Assembly (NCBI GenBank): GCA_964515195.1 | Contig: CAZETK010000003.1 | Span: 1 to 64,000, forward strand | Direction: 5' to 3' | Origin: Ga0074139 sp964515195 | Lineage (GTDB): Bacteria; Bdellovibrionota; Bdellovibrionia; Bdellovibrionales; Bdellovibrionaceae | Length of the DNA stretch: 64,000 bases | Shown here: piece by piece, positions 35,208-43,697 of the stretch | How positions within the stretch are numbered: position 1 is the first letter of the stretch | How the letters are laid out: every line of letters starts with the position of its first letter | Notes under the pieces: model-generated | Database searches by the model: none | Seen by the model: the letters and a program-made list of their open reading frames with translations, nothing else | Told to the model about the DNA's origin: nothing | Position numbers and translations under genes: made by a program

Positions 35208-36589
35208 TACTTCTTTATCGGATTCGGTTTCTCGACTTTTAGGAGTGTAATTTTCAATGTTCACCTGTCGACCACGGGCCACGGCCAAAGCCCGTGCCGG
35301 GACGGGTTTCGTGATCGTAGACCCAGCTNNNNNNNNNNNNNNNNNNNAACATCACTTCCGACAAAAACTTTATTTCCCACTTTGGTTTTATATTTTTTAC
35401 GGTCGGCCGCGTAGTTAACGGTGATAACGCCACAACCGATATTGCACTCTTCACCAATTTCCGCATCTCCCAGATAAGCCAGGTGGGCCGCCTTAGATTT
35501 TTTGCCGATCACAGATTTTTTCACTTCAACGAAATTCCCAATATGCACCTCTTCATGCAAAACCGTTTCTGGTCGCAAGCGCGCGTAGGGACCCACGGAA
35601 CAATTGGAGTGAATTTCTGTTTTTTCAATATAAGAGCCTTGGCGGATTTGAACGCTTTGCCCGACTATGGAATCTGAAATAAAGACTTGTGGTTCAAGAA
35701 CGCTGAACGACCCGATTTCACTTCGCCCCCTGATAAACACATTCGGATAAAGAACTGATCCAGCCCCCACTTTCGCCGCCGCCTCGACATAAACCGAATC
35801 GGGATCCAGGATAAGAACTCCCTCATCCATCATATCTTCAGCCTTCTTGCGAAAGGCTTGACGTGTGGCAAAGGCGAGCTCTGCTTGTGTATTCACTCCA
35901 TGTGCAACTCGGGAGTTGGTTTCCAACGCCTGGACAGAAAAGCCTTTCCCTTGCGCCAGAGTCACCAGGTCAGTCAGATAGTATTCACCTTTAGAGTTTT
36001 CATTTTTGATTTCCGGTAGCAGCTCTTTTAAAACTTGAGCCTTCATCATATAAAAGCCCGTGTTGATTTCTGTGATCTTTAAAGTCTCGGCTGAAGCATC
36101 TCGCGCTTCCACAATGGCTTTCAGAACACCCTTTTGACGAATGATTCGTCCCATTTCGGCCGGCTTTTCCACAAGGGCCGTCACGACAGCCAAGTCGGCC
36201 CGTAACTCACGAAAACTTTCTGCAATGATTTTAAGATCAGCTGGCTCAACCAAAGGGTGATCCCCATTCATGATCAAGACTTCGCCTTCTAGATCGTCAA
36301 TCTGAGCGCACTTCACGGCATGCGCCGTCCCCAATTGGTCTGTCTGTTCAAAGCATTGGGCTCCCGTGCTTTCGACGACTTTTCGAACCAGATTTTGTCC
36401 GTGACCGACAACTAAACGAACTTCTGTAGCTCCTGCGCCTTGGGCCGCCTGAATACTTCTCAGAATCATGGGCTGACCCGCCACTGGGTGCAGAACCTTC
36501 GGAAGTGGAGACTTCATGCGAGTTCCTTTACCCGCCGCCAGGATTATGGCTGTCAGAGGGGGATTCTGATGTTTTGAGGTTTGAGTCAT
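35208..36589 (-). CDS. glmU: Bifunctional UDP-GlcNAc synthase GlmU, interrupted by an N-gap
   Basis: This gene encodes glucosamine-1-phosphate acetyltransferase plus N-acetylglucosamine-1-phosphate uridyltransferase. The N-terminal nucleotidyltransferase motif is LAAGKGTRMKSPLPKV (about 17-32); the left-handed beta-helix acetyltransferase follows. The 19 Ns at 35329-35347 break the frame. After the gap the natural C-terminus continues one frame over as AGSTITKPVPARALAVARGR and ends at a stop in 35208-35210. Alignment with E. coli GlmU suggests about 44 bases are really missing. The gene is therefore probably intact, with a wrong gap length. Confidence 0.88.
35329..35347. other. Assembly gap of 19 Ns inside glmU
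   Basis: The run of Ns falls in the GlmU acetyltransferase helix. Its length breaks the reading frame, and a multiple of three plus two is needed to restore it. The true missing sequence is probably longer than drawn. Confidence 0.95.
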
Positions 36590-36636
36590 TCGTCTCCTCG
36601 CTTTTCTTTCTTCTAAAAATCAGTTTGAATGAAACA

Positions 36637-37344
36637 ATGCAAGGAAAAACTCTACCACTAGATAAGGCCTGGATCGAGTGCAATCCGCATTGGGGAAAAA
36701 CCGCAACAGGCCAAACAGTGAGTCTGTTTCAAAATGTCCACAGAAAGGATCAGCGCCCCTACCTTTTTGTCGGCGGAGTCCATGGCGACGAGCCTGAAGG
36801 CGTCCGGCTGGCTGAAGAGTTTTGGATGTGGCTCAAAAGCCACTCCACACCTGAAGATCATCCCTGGGTCCTGATTCCTTGCCTGAATGTCGACGGTTAT
36901 CAAAAAAACCAAAGAACTAATTCCAATGGGGTAGATCTTAATCGTAATTTTCCGTCCCCTGACTGGACAGCATCCCCGCAAAAAGATCGATACTATTCGG
37001 GACCAACCGCTGGCAGCGAACAGGAAGTCCAAGCCCTGGCAAGATTGATCACGCAGACAAAACCAAAAGTGATTTTTCATTTTCACTCTTGGAAACCCTG
37101 TGTTGTTTACACCGGCTCACCTGGCCGCCCTTATGCGGAAATCCTGACTCGCGGCAACGATTATGTGGCGCGAGAAGATATCGGCTACCCTACGCCTGGA
37201 AGCTTGGGGCAATACGGTTGGTTAGTTCATCAGATTCCCGTGGTTTGTTTGGAAGAACAGGAGCATGGCGATCTCAGCCAGGTGTGGCCGCACTTTCATC
37301 AGGGATTAATCGCTCTAATTCAGAATAAAGGATCACATGATTAA
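36637..37344 (+). CDS. M14-family zinc carboxypeptidase, MpaA-like
   Basis: This protein of about 235 residues has the M14 metallopeptidase zinc site: GVHGDEPEG (His and Glu ligands), a substrate motif DLNRNFP, a third ligand in FHFHSW and a late acid in CLEEQEHGD. Size and context suggest a murein-peptide amidase of the MpaA type, which trims muropeptides after cell-wall cleavage, in keeping with nearby transglycosylase and amino-sugar genes. No signal peptide is seen, so it should be cytoplasmic. A start at 36505 would overlap the divergent glmU and is rejected. Confidence 0.75.
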   Translation: MQGKTLPLDKAWIECNPHWGKTATGQTVSLFQNVHRKDQRPYLFVGGVHGDEPEGVRLAEEFWMWLKSHSTPEDHPWVLIPCLNVDGYQKNQRTNSNGVDLNRNFPSPDWTASPQKDRYYSGPTAGSEQEVQALARLITQTKPKVIFHFHSWKPCVVYTGSPGRPYAEILTRGNDYVAREDIGYPTPGSLGQYGWLVHQIPVVCLEEQEHGDLSQVWPHFHQGLIALIQNKGSHD

Positions 37345-38014
37345 AGCCATCGCCTTTGACCTGGATGACACTCTTATCGCCACCTCGGAGGTTTTGGTTC
37401 CCATCGCCTCTAAAGCCGCTTTTACCGCCATGAGCTCAAAAGGCGTAGAGGTCAGTTTTGAAATTTTCGATCAAGAGCGCCGGCAGATGGCGCTTTCAAA
37501 AAGCCATCAGCTTATTTTCCGTGAGCTGGCCAAGAAGTATGGCCGACCTTTTAACGAAGATCAGGTGACTGCCGGGATTAAGGCATTTTACAACCCTCCA
37601 CTACCTTCCCGGTTAGAACTGATGCCGGGGGCTGAAGAAAATCTGAAATACTTAAAGGAAAAATATAAACTATTCCTGGTCACAACCGGAGCCATCGAAA
37701 CGCAAAGGGAGAAGGCCGCTCGGTCCGGTATATCTCATTATTTTCAAAAAATGTTTTTTTTAAACAGTTTTAAAAAGGAAAGAAAGCGCCTGGCCTTTGA
37801 AGAAATTCTGCAAACCGAGAAGCTTTTGCCGGAGCAGTTATTATCCGTTGGCAATCGCCTTCCATTGGAAATCCACGATGCTAAACAGCTCGGATGTTTT
37901 ACCTGCTATTTTAAATATGGCGAGCACATCGGCGAAGTCGCTCAAAATTCCTTCGAAGATCCTGATTACACAATCACCCGGCACCAGGAGTTAATCAAAG
38001 TATGTCAATTGTAG
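37337..38014 (+). CDS. HAD-superfamily hydrolase
   Basis: This 225-residue protein has the HAD motifs: DLDDT near residue 8 (motif I), the Thr in LVTTGA (motif II), Lys in the FKKERK stretch (motif III) and GNRLPLEIHDAKQLG (motif IV). The cap fits type C1. It acts on a small phosphate, but the substrate is unknown. It overlaps the carboxypeptidase by eight bases and the kinase gene by 13, so all three are in one transcription unit. Confidence 0.78.
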   Translation: MIKAIAFDLDDTLIATSEVLVPIASKAAFTAMSSKGVEVSFEIFDQERRQMALSKSHQLIFRELAKKYGRPFNEDQVTAGIKAFYNPPLPSRLELMPGAEENLKYLKEKYKLFLVTTGAIETQREKAARSGISHYFQKMFFLNSFKKERKRLAFEEILQTEKLLPEQLLSVGNRLPLEIHDAKQLGCFTCYFKYGEHIGEVAQNSFEDPDYTITRHQELIKVCQL

Positions 38015-39825
38015 ACTCTCGCTTGCTTTTGATCGGCCCCTGGAAGCCCGAAGTGGTGGACCGATGGGGCGCGCTCCAGATTCCGCAGAGTGAAGCTTTG
38101 ACGGAAGAATTTCGCAAGCAGCGTTTCGAAATTATTGCATTACCCCTGGAAGAGGTTAAAAAAGGCCAATTTCTAGATTTTTATGGAGACTGGATCCGGC
38201 TAAATCCATTCCTGCAAATCATTCCGATATGTCCTAATGATGTCCAAATTGAAACGCTTCATCAGCTGAGAGTTCAATATCGATTCGAAGCCTTTTTGGA
38301 CTCCTTTCAAGACCCAAAATTGGATCCTCTTTTTATTGAGGTCCTGGCCAAGTCTCAGGCGCTTCAGCAGCAACAGCAATTATCGGTCTTGCAGTCGGAA
38401 CAAGTTCTTAAGTTGGAAACTCTGCAAAACGAACTGGAGTCACGGGTTGAAAAACGCGCTCGCTACCTTAGCGAGATGCGACGCAGGCTTTTCGTGGCCC
38501 ATGAGCGTGTGGAGGCTTTTCAAAGATTCTTAGTGCAACTTCCTTCCGCCCGAAACCTTCATGATCTGGAACAACGGATGAACGAAGCACTTTCACGACT
38601 ATTGAATCTTCAGTGGATCAAGATTGTCCTCAAGCCTGATGATGATATTTATCTGCATGAGCTCCGTGCAAAGATCGATTATGAAATTCATCGTCTTTTT
38701 ATTTATGACCGCAATCAGAAACGGGGCTCCATTTTTTTAATGGCATCCGAGCCCCGTGCTTTCTCAAAAGATGAAAATGAATTTTTGCAACAAGTGGCTG
38801 AAGCCGTCTCTTTGTGCTTAGATGCAATTCAAGAGCTTGAAAAGTTAAGCTCTATTAAGGAACAATGGGAAAAAACCTTCGAAGCCCTGTCGGATCCGCT
38901 TCTCCTTATTGATTCACAATACAACGTTATCCAATCCAACCGACTGACCGCTGGACAGGGACCTGGAAAAAAGTGCTACCAACTTCTTTTTGACCGCGAC
39001 CAACCCTGCACCGGCTGTCAGCTTGGATCTGTCTTTCAGATACAAGATATGAATCGCACTTGGGAAGTCCGAGGCCAAAAAATAGACGGACCGGTCTTGC
39101 TCTATGCTCATTTTTATCGAGACATAACTGACAATCTTGAAATTCAGCGACGTTTGCTCGAGACCTCTCGGTTGGTGGAAATGGGAACTATCAGCAGCTC
39201 TCTGGCGCACGAGTTGAATAATCCGCTAGCTGGCCTCTTAACGTTTACCCAGATGTTAAAAATGGATCTTCAACCAGAAAACCCTATACGTCCTGACGTA
39301 GAAGAAATTGAGAGCGCTGTTTTAAAATGCCGGGACATTGTTCAAAATCTTCTACTGTATGCCCGTGATCCCGGGCTGGACAGGCTTGAAAGTGTGGATC
39401 TGGTCGAGCTAATGCAACGATTCTTGAAGATATTGGAAATCCCCACCCGCCTGAAAGGTTTAAAAATTAAGCCGCTCCTGAGTGACAAACCCATCGTCTG
39501 TCAAACGCGCCAGACATGGCTTCTGAGTGTGTGGAAAAGTTTAGCCCTATGGGCCCTAGAGGCTCTTGAAGCGTCCCGCGAAAAAGACCCCCAAGCCCGT
39601 AATGAGATCATTGTTTCTCTCTCTGAGAATGCGAACGAGATCCAATGGAATTTAGAAGTTGATGCTGACCTGACCGATCAGCAAAGCCCCCTTCCCCTTA
39701 TCGCAAGCTTTGAAAAAATTCTATCTGAGTTGCACTGCACCCTTCTTATTGAACGCGTCCATAGTCGGGGATCACGGGCAAAAATTTCCCTTCCCCGAGA
39801 CTCCCGTCCGGCACGAAAGCCTTAG
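38002..39825 (+). CDS. Histidine-kinase-like sensor with eroded ATPase domain
   Basis: This 607-residue cytoplasmic protein has an N-terminal receiver-like region without a clear phosphoacceptor (about 1-120), a coiled coil (about 125-170), a GAF-like domain (about 175-270), and a PAS-like domain (about 290-385) with a CTGC motif. A HisKA follows with the histidine H403 in SLAHELNNPLAG. The expected N-box is replaced by WKSLALWALEAL near 515 with no asparagine, and no G1 or ATP-lid glycines follow. It may be a pseudokinase or phosphatase that partners the following NtrC-type regulator. Confidence 0.65.
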   Translation: MSIVDSRLLLIGPWKPEVVDRWGALQIPQSEALTEEFRKQRFEIIALPLEEVKKGQFLDFYGDWIRLNPFLQIIPICPNDVQIETLHQLRVQYRFEAFLDSFQDPKLDPLFIEVLAKSQALQQQQQLSVLQSEQVLKLETLQNELESRVEKRARYLSEMRRRLFVAHERVEAFQRFLVQLPSARNLHDLEQRMNEALSRLLNLQWIKIVLKPDDDIYLHELRAKIDYEIHRLFIYDRNQKRGSIFLMASEPRAFSKDENEFLQQVAEAVSLCLDAIQELEKLSSIKEQWEKTFEALSDPLLLIDSQYNVIQSNRLTAGQGPGKKCYQLLFDRDQPCTGCQLGSVFQIQDMNRTWEVRGQKIDGPVLLYAHFYRDITDNLEIQRRLLETSRLVEMGTISSSLAHELNNPLAGLLTFTQMLKMDLQPENPIRPDVEEIESAVLKCRDIVQNLLLYARDPGLDRLESVDLVELMQRFLKILEIPTRLKGLKIKPLLSDKPIVCQTRQTWLLSVWKSLALWALEALEASREKDPQARNEIIVSLSENANEIQWNLEVDADLTDQQSPLPLIASFEKILSELHCTLLIERVHSRGSRAKISLPRDSRPARKP

Positions 39826-39837
39826 TCAGAGCGGAAT

Positions 39838-39869
39838 TTTTGACAGTCATGTCAAAATCTCACTAAAAT
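39838..39869 (+). promoter_or_regulatory. Promoter and overlapping palindrome before the NtrC-type gene
   Basis: The -35 box TTGACA at 39840-39845 and -10 box TAAAAT at 39864-39869 are separated by 18 bases. A perfect inverted repeat TTTTGACA/TGTCAAAA (39838-39845 and 39850-39857) covers the -35 box, so a bound protein would block polymerase. The next gene starts at 39904 with a GGAAGGAAGG ribosome site. Confidence 0.6.
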
Positions 39870-39903
39870 AAAAAGTATAGAACCCACCATGGAAGGAAGG
39901 TTC

Positions 39904-41316
39904 ATGAAAAGCAGCCGTATTCTGATTGTTGAGGATGAGTCCAGCCTAAGAACTGCGCTCTTCAGAATTCTTGATCGCAAAGGCTACAGTGTTATCACGG
40001 CCAACCGAATCGAAGAAGCTAAAGTGGTCATTCAAGGTGACAGTCAAATTGATCTAGCCTTAATCGATCTCAACTTACCCGATGGCGACGGTTTGGAATT
40101 CATGGACACCCTTAAAAAACAACATTCCAATTGCGAAGTTATCATACTAACGGGACATGGAAGCATTGAGTCCGCGGTTTCCGCCACTCAAAAGGGAGCC
40201 TTTCATTTCGTCACAAAGCCTTTCGGCATTGAAGAACTGATGAGTCTCGTCGAAAAGGCTATGGCTCATAAAAAACTGGCGCAAGAAAACCAACAATTGA
40301 AATCCGCATTAAAAACAAAGCATAAGTTTGATCAGATCGTCGGAACCTCTGAAGAAATTCGCCATGTCTTAGATCTCGTCGAAAGGGTGGCTGACACTGA
40401 CTCAACGATTTTAGTCACGGGTGAATCGGGAACAGGTAAAGAACTCATCGCACGCGCCATTCATTTTAGCTCTTCTCGCTCAGCCGGTCCTTTCATTCCA
40501 ATCAATTGCGGCGCTATTCCTTCAGAACTTCTTGAAAGCGAGCTCTTTGGCCATGTCAAAGGGGCCTTTACGGGAGCCATCTCCAACCGTGTTGGTCGCT
40601 TCGAAATGGCTGACGGCGGAACATTGTTCTTAGATGAAATTGGCGACCTTGAACCCGCGCTGCAAGTGAAGATCTTACGCGCCCTCCAAGAAAGATGTTT
40701 TGAGCCGGTCGGTAGCACAAAAACCGTGCACGTTAATGTCAGAGTCATTACGGCCACGAATATTGATCTTGAAAAAGCGGTTCAACTGGGGCGCTTCCGC
40801 GAAGATCTTTATTACCGCTTGAATGTTATCCCGATTCAAATTCCCGCACTCCGAGAGAGAAAATCGGACATTCCTCTTCTGCTCAGTCACTTTATGGAGC
40901 TCTATGGACGCGCGAAGGGACGAAATCTAACAGGGTTTTCGCACGATGCCCTGGATTGCCTGACTCACTATCCTTGGCCCGGCAATATTCGCGAGCTAGA
41001 GAACCTTGTTGAACGCTTGACGATTCTAAAAGGCCAAGGCCAAGTCGAGGTTATCGATCTTCCCCTGAAATATCGAGCTCAGGCGACAGTAAGTATGGGG
41101 GCCACAACAGCCCTCGATATTCCAGAGGACGGAATGGACTTTAATTCAGCTGTTGACGCCTATGAAAATTCTCTGATCTTGAAGGCCCTTGAAAAAACTG
41201 GTTGGAATCGCAATCAAGCTGCCGCCTTGCTGCGTTTGAATCGCACGACTCTGGTTGAAAAGATTAAAAAGAAAGGCCTTCGCCCGCCTCAAGGAGAACT
41301 TGAAGGAATTCTCTAG
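39904..41316 (+). CDS. NtrC-family sigma-54 response regulator
   Basis: This 470-residue activator has a receiver domain (1-120) with phosphoacceptor D55 (LALIDLNLPD), an AAA+ domain with Walker A GESGTGKE (173-180) and the sigma-54 contact GAFTGA (220-225), Walker B LFLDEIGDL, and a C-terminal Fis-type helix-turn-helix (NRNQAAALLRLNRTTLVEKI). It should open sigma-54 promoters when phosphorylated. The start follows a strong ribosome site; the gene has its own promoter. The partner kinase upstream is eroded, so its phosphate source is unclear. Confidence 0.92.
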   Translation: MKSSRILIVEDESSLRTALFRILDRKGYSVITANRIEEAKVVIQGDSQIDLALIDLNLPDGDGLEFMDTLKKQHSNCEVIILTGHGSIESAVSATQKGAFHFVTKPFGIEELMSLVEKAMAHKKLAQENQQLKSALKTKHKFDQIVGTSEEIRHVLDLVERVADTDSTILVTGESGTGKELIARAIHFSSSRSAGPFIPINCGAIPSELLESELFGHVKGAFTGAISNRVGRFEMADGGTLFLDEIGDLEPALQVKILRALQERCFEPVGSTKTVHVNVRVITATNIDLEKAVQLGRFREDLYYRLNVIPIQIPALRERKSDIPLLLSHFMELYGRAKGRNLTGFSHDALDCLTHYPWPGNIRELENLVERLTILKGQGQVEVIDLPLKYRAQATVSMGATTALDIPEDGMDFNSAVDAYENSLILKALEKTGWNRNQAAALLRLNRTTLVEKIKKKGLRPPQGELEGIL

Positions 41317-41369
41317 AATCCGGCAATTCCACTTTCCTGAAAGCCGAAACCAAGATAAGTTAAGGTCCC

Positions 41370-42227
41370 ATGAAAGCCGTGTGGACCGTAATAGCGGTCG
41401 TTTTTTTTGCAAGCCTTTTTGCCGCTACAGGATGCCTGGAGTACAAAAAATCCGCCTTCGATACACAGACCACGTTATCACGTAACTGGAATGATCGCTT
41501 TGCCCTTCCTCCTTATGATTTAGCCGGTGGCGATGTGGTGCGCTTCGCGCTTTTTACAGATTCTCATCAAAACTACCATGACTTAAATAACACCATTAGA
41601 AGGATCAACGCTTCAACTGCGGATTTTGCTGTGAATTTGGGAGACTTCACCGATGTGGGAACGCGGGACGAGTACGAGATTTTTCATTATTACTTGCGCG
41701 ATCTCCAAATTCCCAGTTGGGTCCTTCCGGGAAATCACGATCTTGCCACTCTACGAGAGAAATTGTTTACCCGTGTTTTTGGGGCAGATAATTATTCTAT
41801 TACAACAACCTACGCTAAGTTTATTTTTTGGAATAACAATCTTCTGGAGCTGACAGATCGCCTCACCCCACTGGCCTGGCTCAACCAGGAGGTCACTAGT
41901 GCTAGTTCAACAGAGCCAGTTTTTATTTTTCAACACCAAGATCCCTTGAACTCATTAACGTTTACAGATGCTGAGCGCACACAAATTTCGAATATTCTGG
42001 GCTCACACCCTCAAGTGCTGATTTTCCATGGGCATCTTCACAGTTTCGATCATGATCAAGTCAATGGCGCGCAAGTATTTCAAATCAACCGGATAGAAGG
42101 AGAAAAGTGGGCCTACGTGGAATTCGACAGCTCGAATATCCGCGTTTTTTACTGCACCAAAAACCAATGCGATAAAATCTATGAGACTGCTAATATTTAT
42201 CCTTTTTCCACTTCTCAGCCTCGCTAA
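41370..42227 (+). CDS. Metallophosphoesterase lipoprotein
   Basis: This 285-residue protein starts with a lipoprotein signal ending in ATGC (C22). The calcineurin-like metal site is complete: FTDSH, NLGDFTDV, PGNHDL, FQHQDP and GHLHSF. It would hydrolyse phosphate esters in the periplasm or at the cell surface, substrate unknown. Its last 47 bases overlap the signal-peptide region of the next gene in another frame. Confidence 0.85.
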   Translation: MKAVWTVIAVVFFASLFAATGCLEYKKSAFDTQTTLSRNWNDRFALPPYDLAGGDVVRFALFTDSHQNYHDLNNTIRRINASTADFAVNLGDFTDVGTRDEYEIFHYYLRDLQIPSWVLPGNHDLATLREKLFTRVFGADNYSITTTYAKFIFWNNNLLELTDRLTPLAWLNQEVTSASSTEPVFIFQHQDPLNSLTFTDAERTQISNILGSHPQVLIFHGHLHSFDHDQVNGAQVFQINRIEGEKWAYVEFDSSNIRVFYCTKNQCDKIYETANIYPFSTSQPR

Positions 42228-42714
42228 CTGGCAGATGGGAGCGGGGTCTGGCGCCTACTTGGGAGCCTTCCAGCTTCAGACACAATGGGCTTCACCCACC
42301 CATCGTCATCATATCTATCTTTCTTACGGATACACTCATGATGAAATTGTAAAAGACATTCATCAATACTCTTGGGCCTATCAATGGTCGCCTCGGCGTC
42401 TTGCCTTTGCTCATCATGTTTGGGATCCGCTTTTAATCGGTCCGTTCATAACCTACACCGACAATGATCATTATTATTTTAAATCACCCAAGAAGTATGA
42501 CAATGAGCACTACTACGATGTCAATAGTCTGCGCTGGGGACTACGCTTCAGCTCTCAAATCACAGCCCTTCATTGGGGATCGCGTCCCCTGCATCTTTCC
42601 TTGGATGGAAGCCTCTTGGAAAAAGGCCTATTTACTTACTTCAATAATCCACAAGAGCTGGATATTTTTAAATATTTCTGGAGCCTGGGCTTCTCGATTC
42701 GAATGGCATTTTGA
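42181..42714 (+). CDS. Exported outer-membrane-like protein of unknown function
   Basis: This 177-residue protein has a short signal peptide (MRLLIFILFPLLSLA) and then alternating Tyr, Trp and His-rich strands (HHIYLSYGYTH, YFKSPKKYDNEHYYDVN), ending GFSIRMAF with a terminal Phe. The pattern suggests a small beta-barrel. It overlaps the metallophosphoesterase by 47 bases, and there is no clear ribosome site, so it may depend on the upstream gene for translation. Confidence 0.5.
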   Translation: MRLLIFILFPLLSLANWQMGAGSGAYLGAFQLQTQWASPTHRHHIYLSYGYTHDEIVKDIHQYSWAYQWSPRRLAFAHHVWDPLLIGPFITYTDNDHYYFKSPKKYDNEHYYDVNSLRWGLRFSSQITALHWGSRPLHLSLDGSLLEKGLFTYFNNPQELDIFKYFWSLGFSIRMAF

Positions 42715-42719
42715 ACCAT

Positions 42720-43673
42720 TCACGGCGACTTTGATTTTGCCATTAAAGACAAACACTCGAACATCACATCCACTCCCACGAGAGAGGTGATATCCGACTG
42801 GTCATAGGGAGGACATATTTCGACGACGTCCGCTCCCACCAGGTTGTTGATTTTCAATCCACGCAAAATCCGCTGAGCCTCGTAGGTTGTCAGCCCTCCC
42901 GGTACAGGGGTACCTGTACCGGGCGCGAAGGCGGGATCAAGTCCATCCACATCAAAGCTGATGTAAGTGATTCCTTCTTCAAAAGTGGGAAGTGAGGCCA
43001 CAAACTCATTCAAATTTTTTTCCCGCACATCATCGATCGTGATCACACGGATGCCGTGATCTTTAATAAATTGCAGATCATCACGGCCTGCTAGCGGACC
43101 GCGAATTCCAATTTGCACCATCTTTTTGGGATTGACCAAACCTTCGGTCACCGCGTGACGGGCAAAAGCTCCATGGTGATACTCCAAATCCCACGCTGCG
43201 GGATAAGTGTCTAAATGCGCATCGAAATGGATCAAATTTAAAGGTTGTTTATAATGCTTATGTAAAGCACGCAGCACCGGCAACGTCGTAGAATGGTCTC
43301 CTCCCACAGCCACAAACTTTTTACCAGACTGCAAAACTTCTGAAACAAAACTTTCAATTTTTTTATAAGTGGCCAGCACGTCCAGAGGCACAACAGAACA
43401 ATCTCCCACGTCCGCGACCTTGAGCTTTTCAAAAATCGAAAGATCACGGGACCAATGGTAACCGCGCCCTAAGGATGACATCTCCCGCACTCGAGTTGGG
43501 GCAAAGCGGGCACCTGGCCGGTAAGAGACACCACCATCGAAAGGAATTCCCAATAGAGCCACATCAAAGCTCTCTTTGAGGTCAACCCACGGAAGGCGAA
43601 AAAAAGTTTTGATTTGGGAAAATCGAGGAAATTCCCGACCACTTAAAGGTTTATATTCCGGCTTGTTTTCCAT
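42720..43673 (-). CDS. speB: SpeB/agmatinase-family ureohydrolase
   Basis: This protein of about 317 residues is a manganese ureohydrolase of the arginase/agmatinase fold. The metal-ligand segments are VGGDHSTT, HFDAHLDTY and SFDVDGLDPAFAPGTGTPVPGG. Agmatinase (putrescine from agmatine) is the likeliest member, but guanidinobutyrase-type enzymes look alike. The ATG at 43673 follows GAGAGAACT and avoids overlapping mutY; a longer start at 43709 is rejected. A 26-base inverted repeat lies inside it (42898-42923). Confidence 0.82.
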   Translation of the reverse strand: MENKPEYKPLSGREFPRFSQIKTFFRLPWVDLKESFDVALLGIPFDGGVSYRPGARFAPTRVREMSSLGRGYHWSRDLSIFEKLKVADVGDCSVVPLDVLATYKKIESFVSEVLQSGKKFVAVGGDHSTTLPVLRALHKHYKQPLNLIHFDAHLDTYPAAWDLEYHHGAFARHAVTEGLVNPKKMVQIGIRGPLAGRDDLQFIKDHGIRVITIDDVREKNLNEFVASLPTFEEGITYISFDVDGLDPAFAPGTGTPVPGGLTTYEAQRILRGLKINNLVGADVVEICPPYDQSDITSLVGVDVMFECLSLMAKSKSP

Positions 43674-43697
43674 AGTTCTCTCAATTACAAAATAAAC

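Noticed and set aside
35254..35466. Short minus-strand frame across the N-gap
   Set aside because: It is an artefact of the gap and an antiparallel frame of glmU.
36505..36636. Long start for the zinc carboxypeptidase
   Set aside because: It overlaps the divergent glmU start and adds a segment not found in M14 enzymes.
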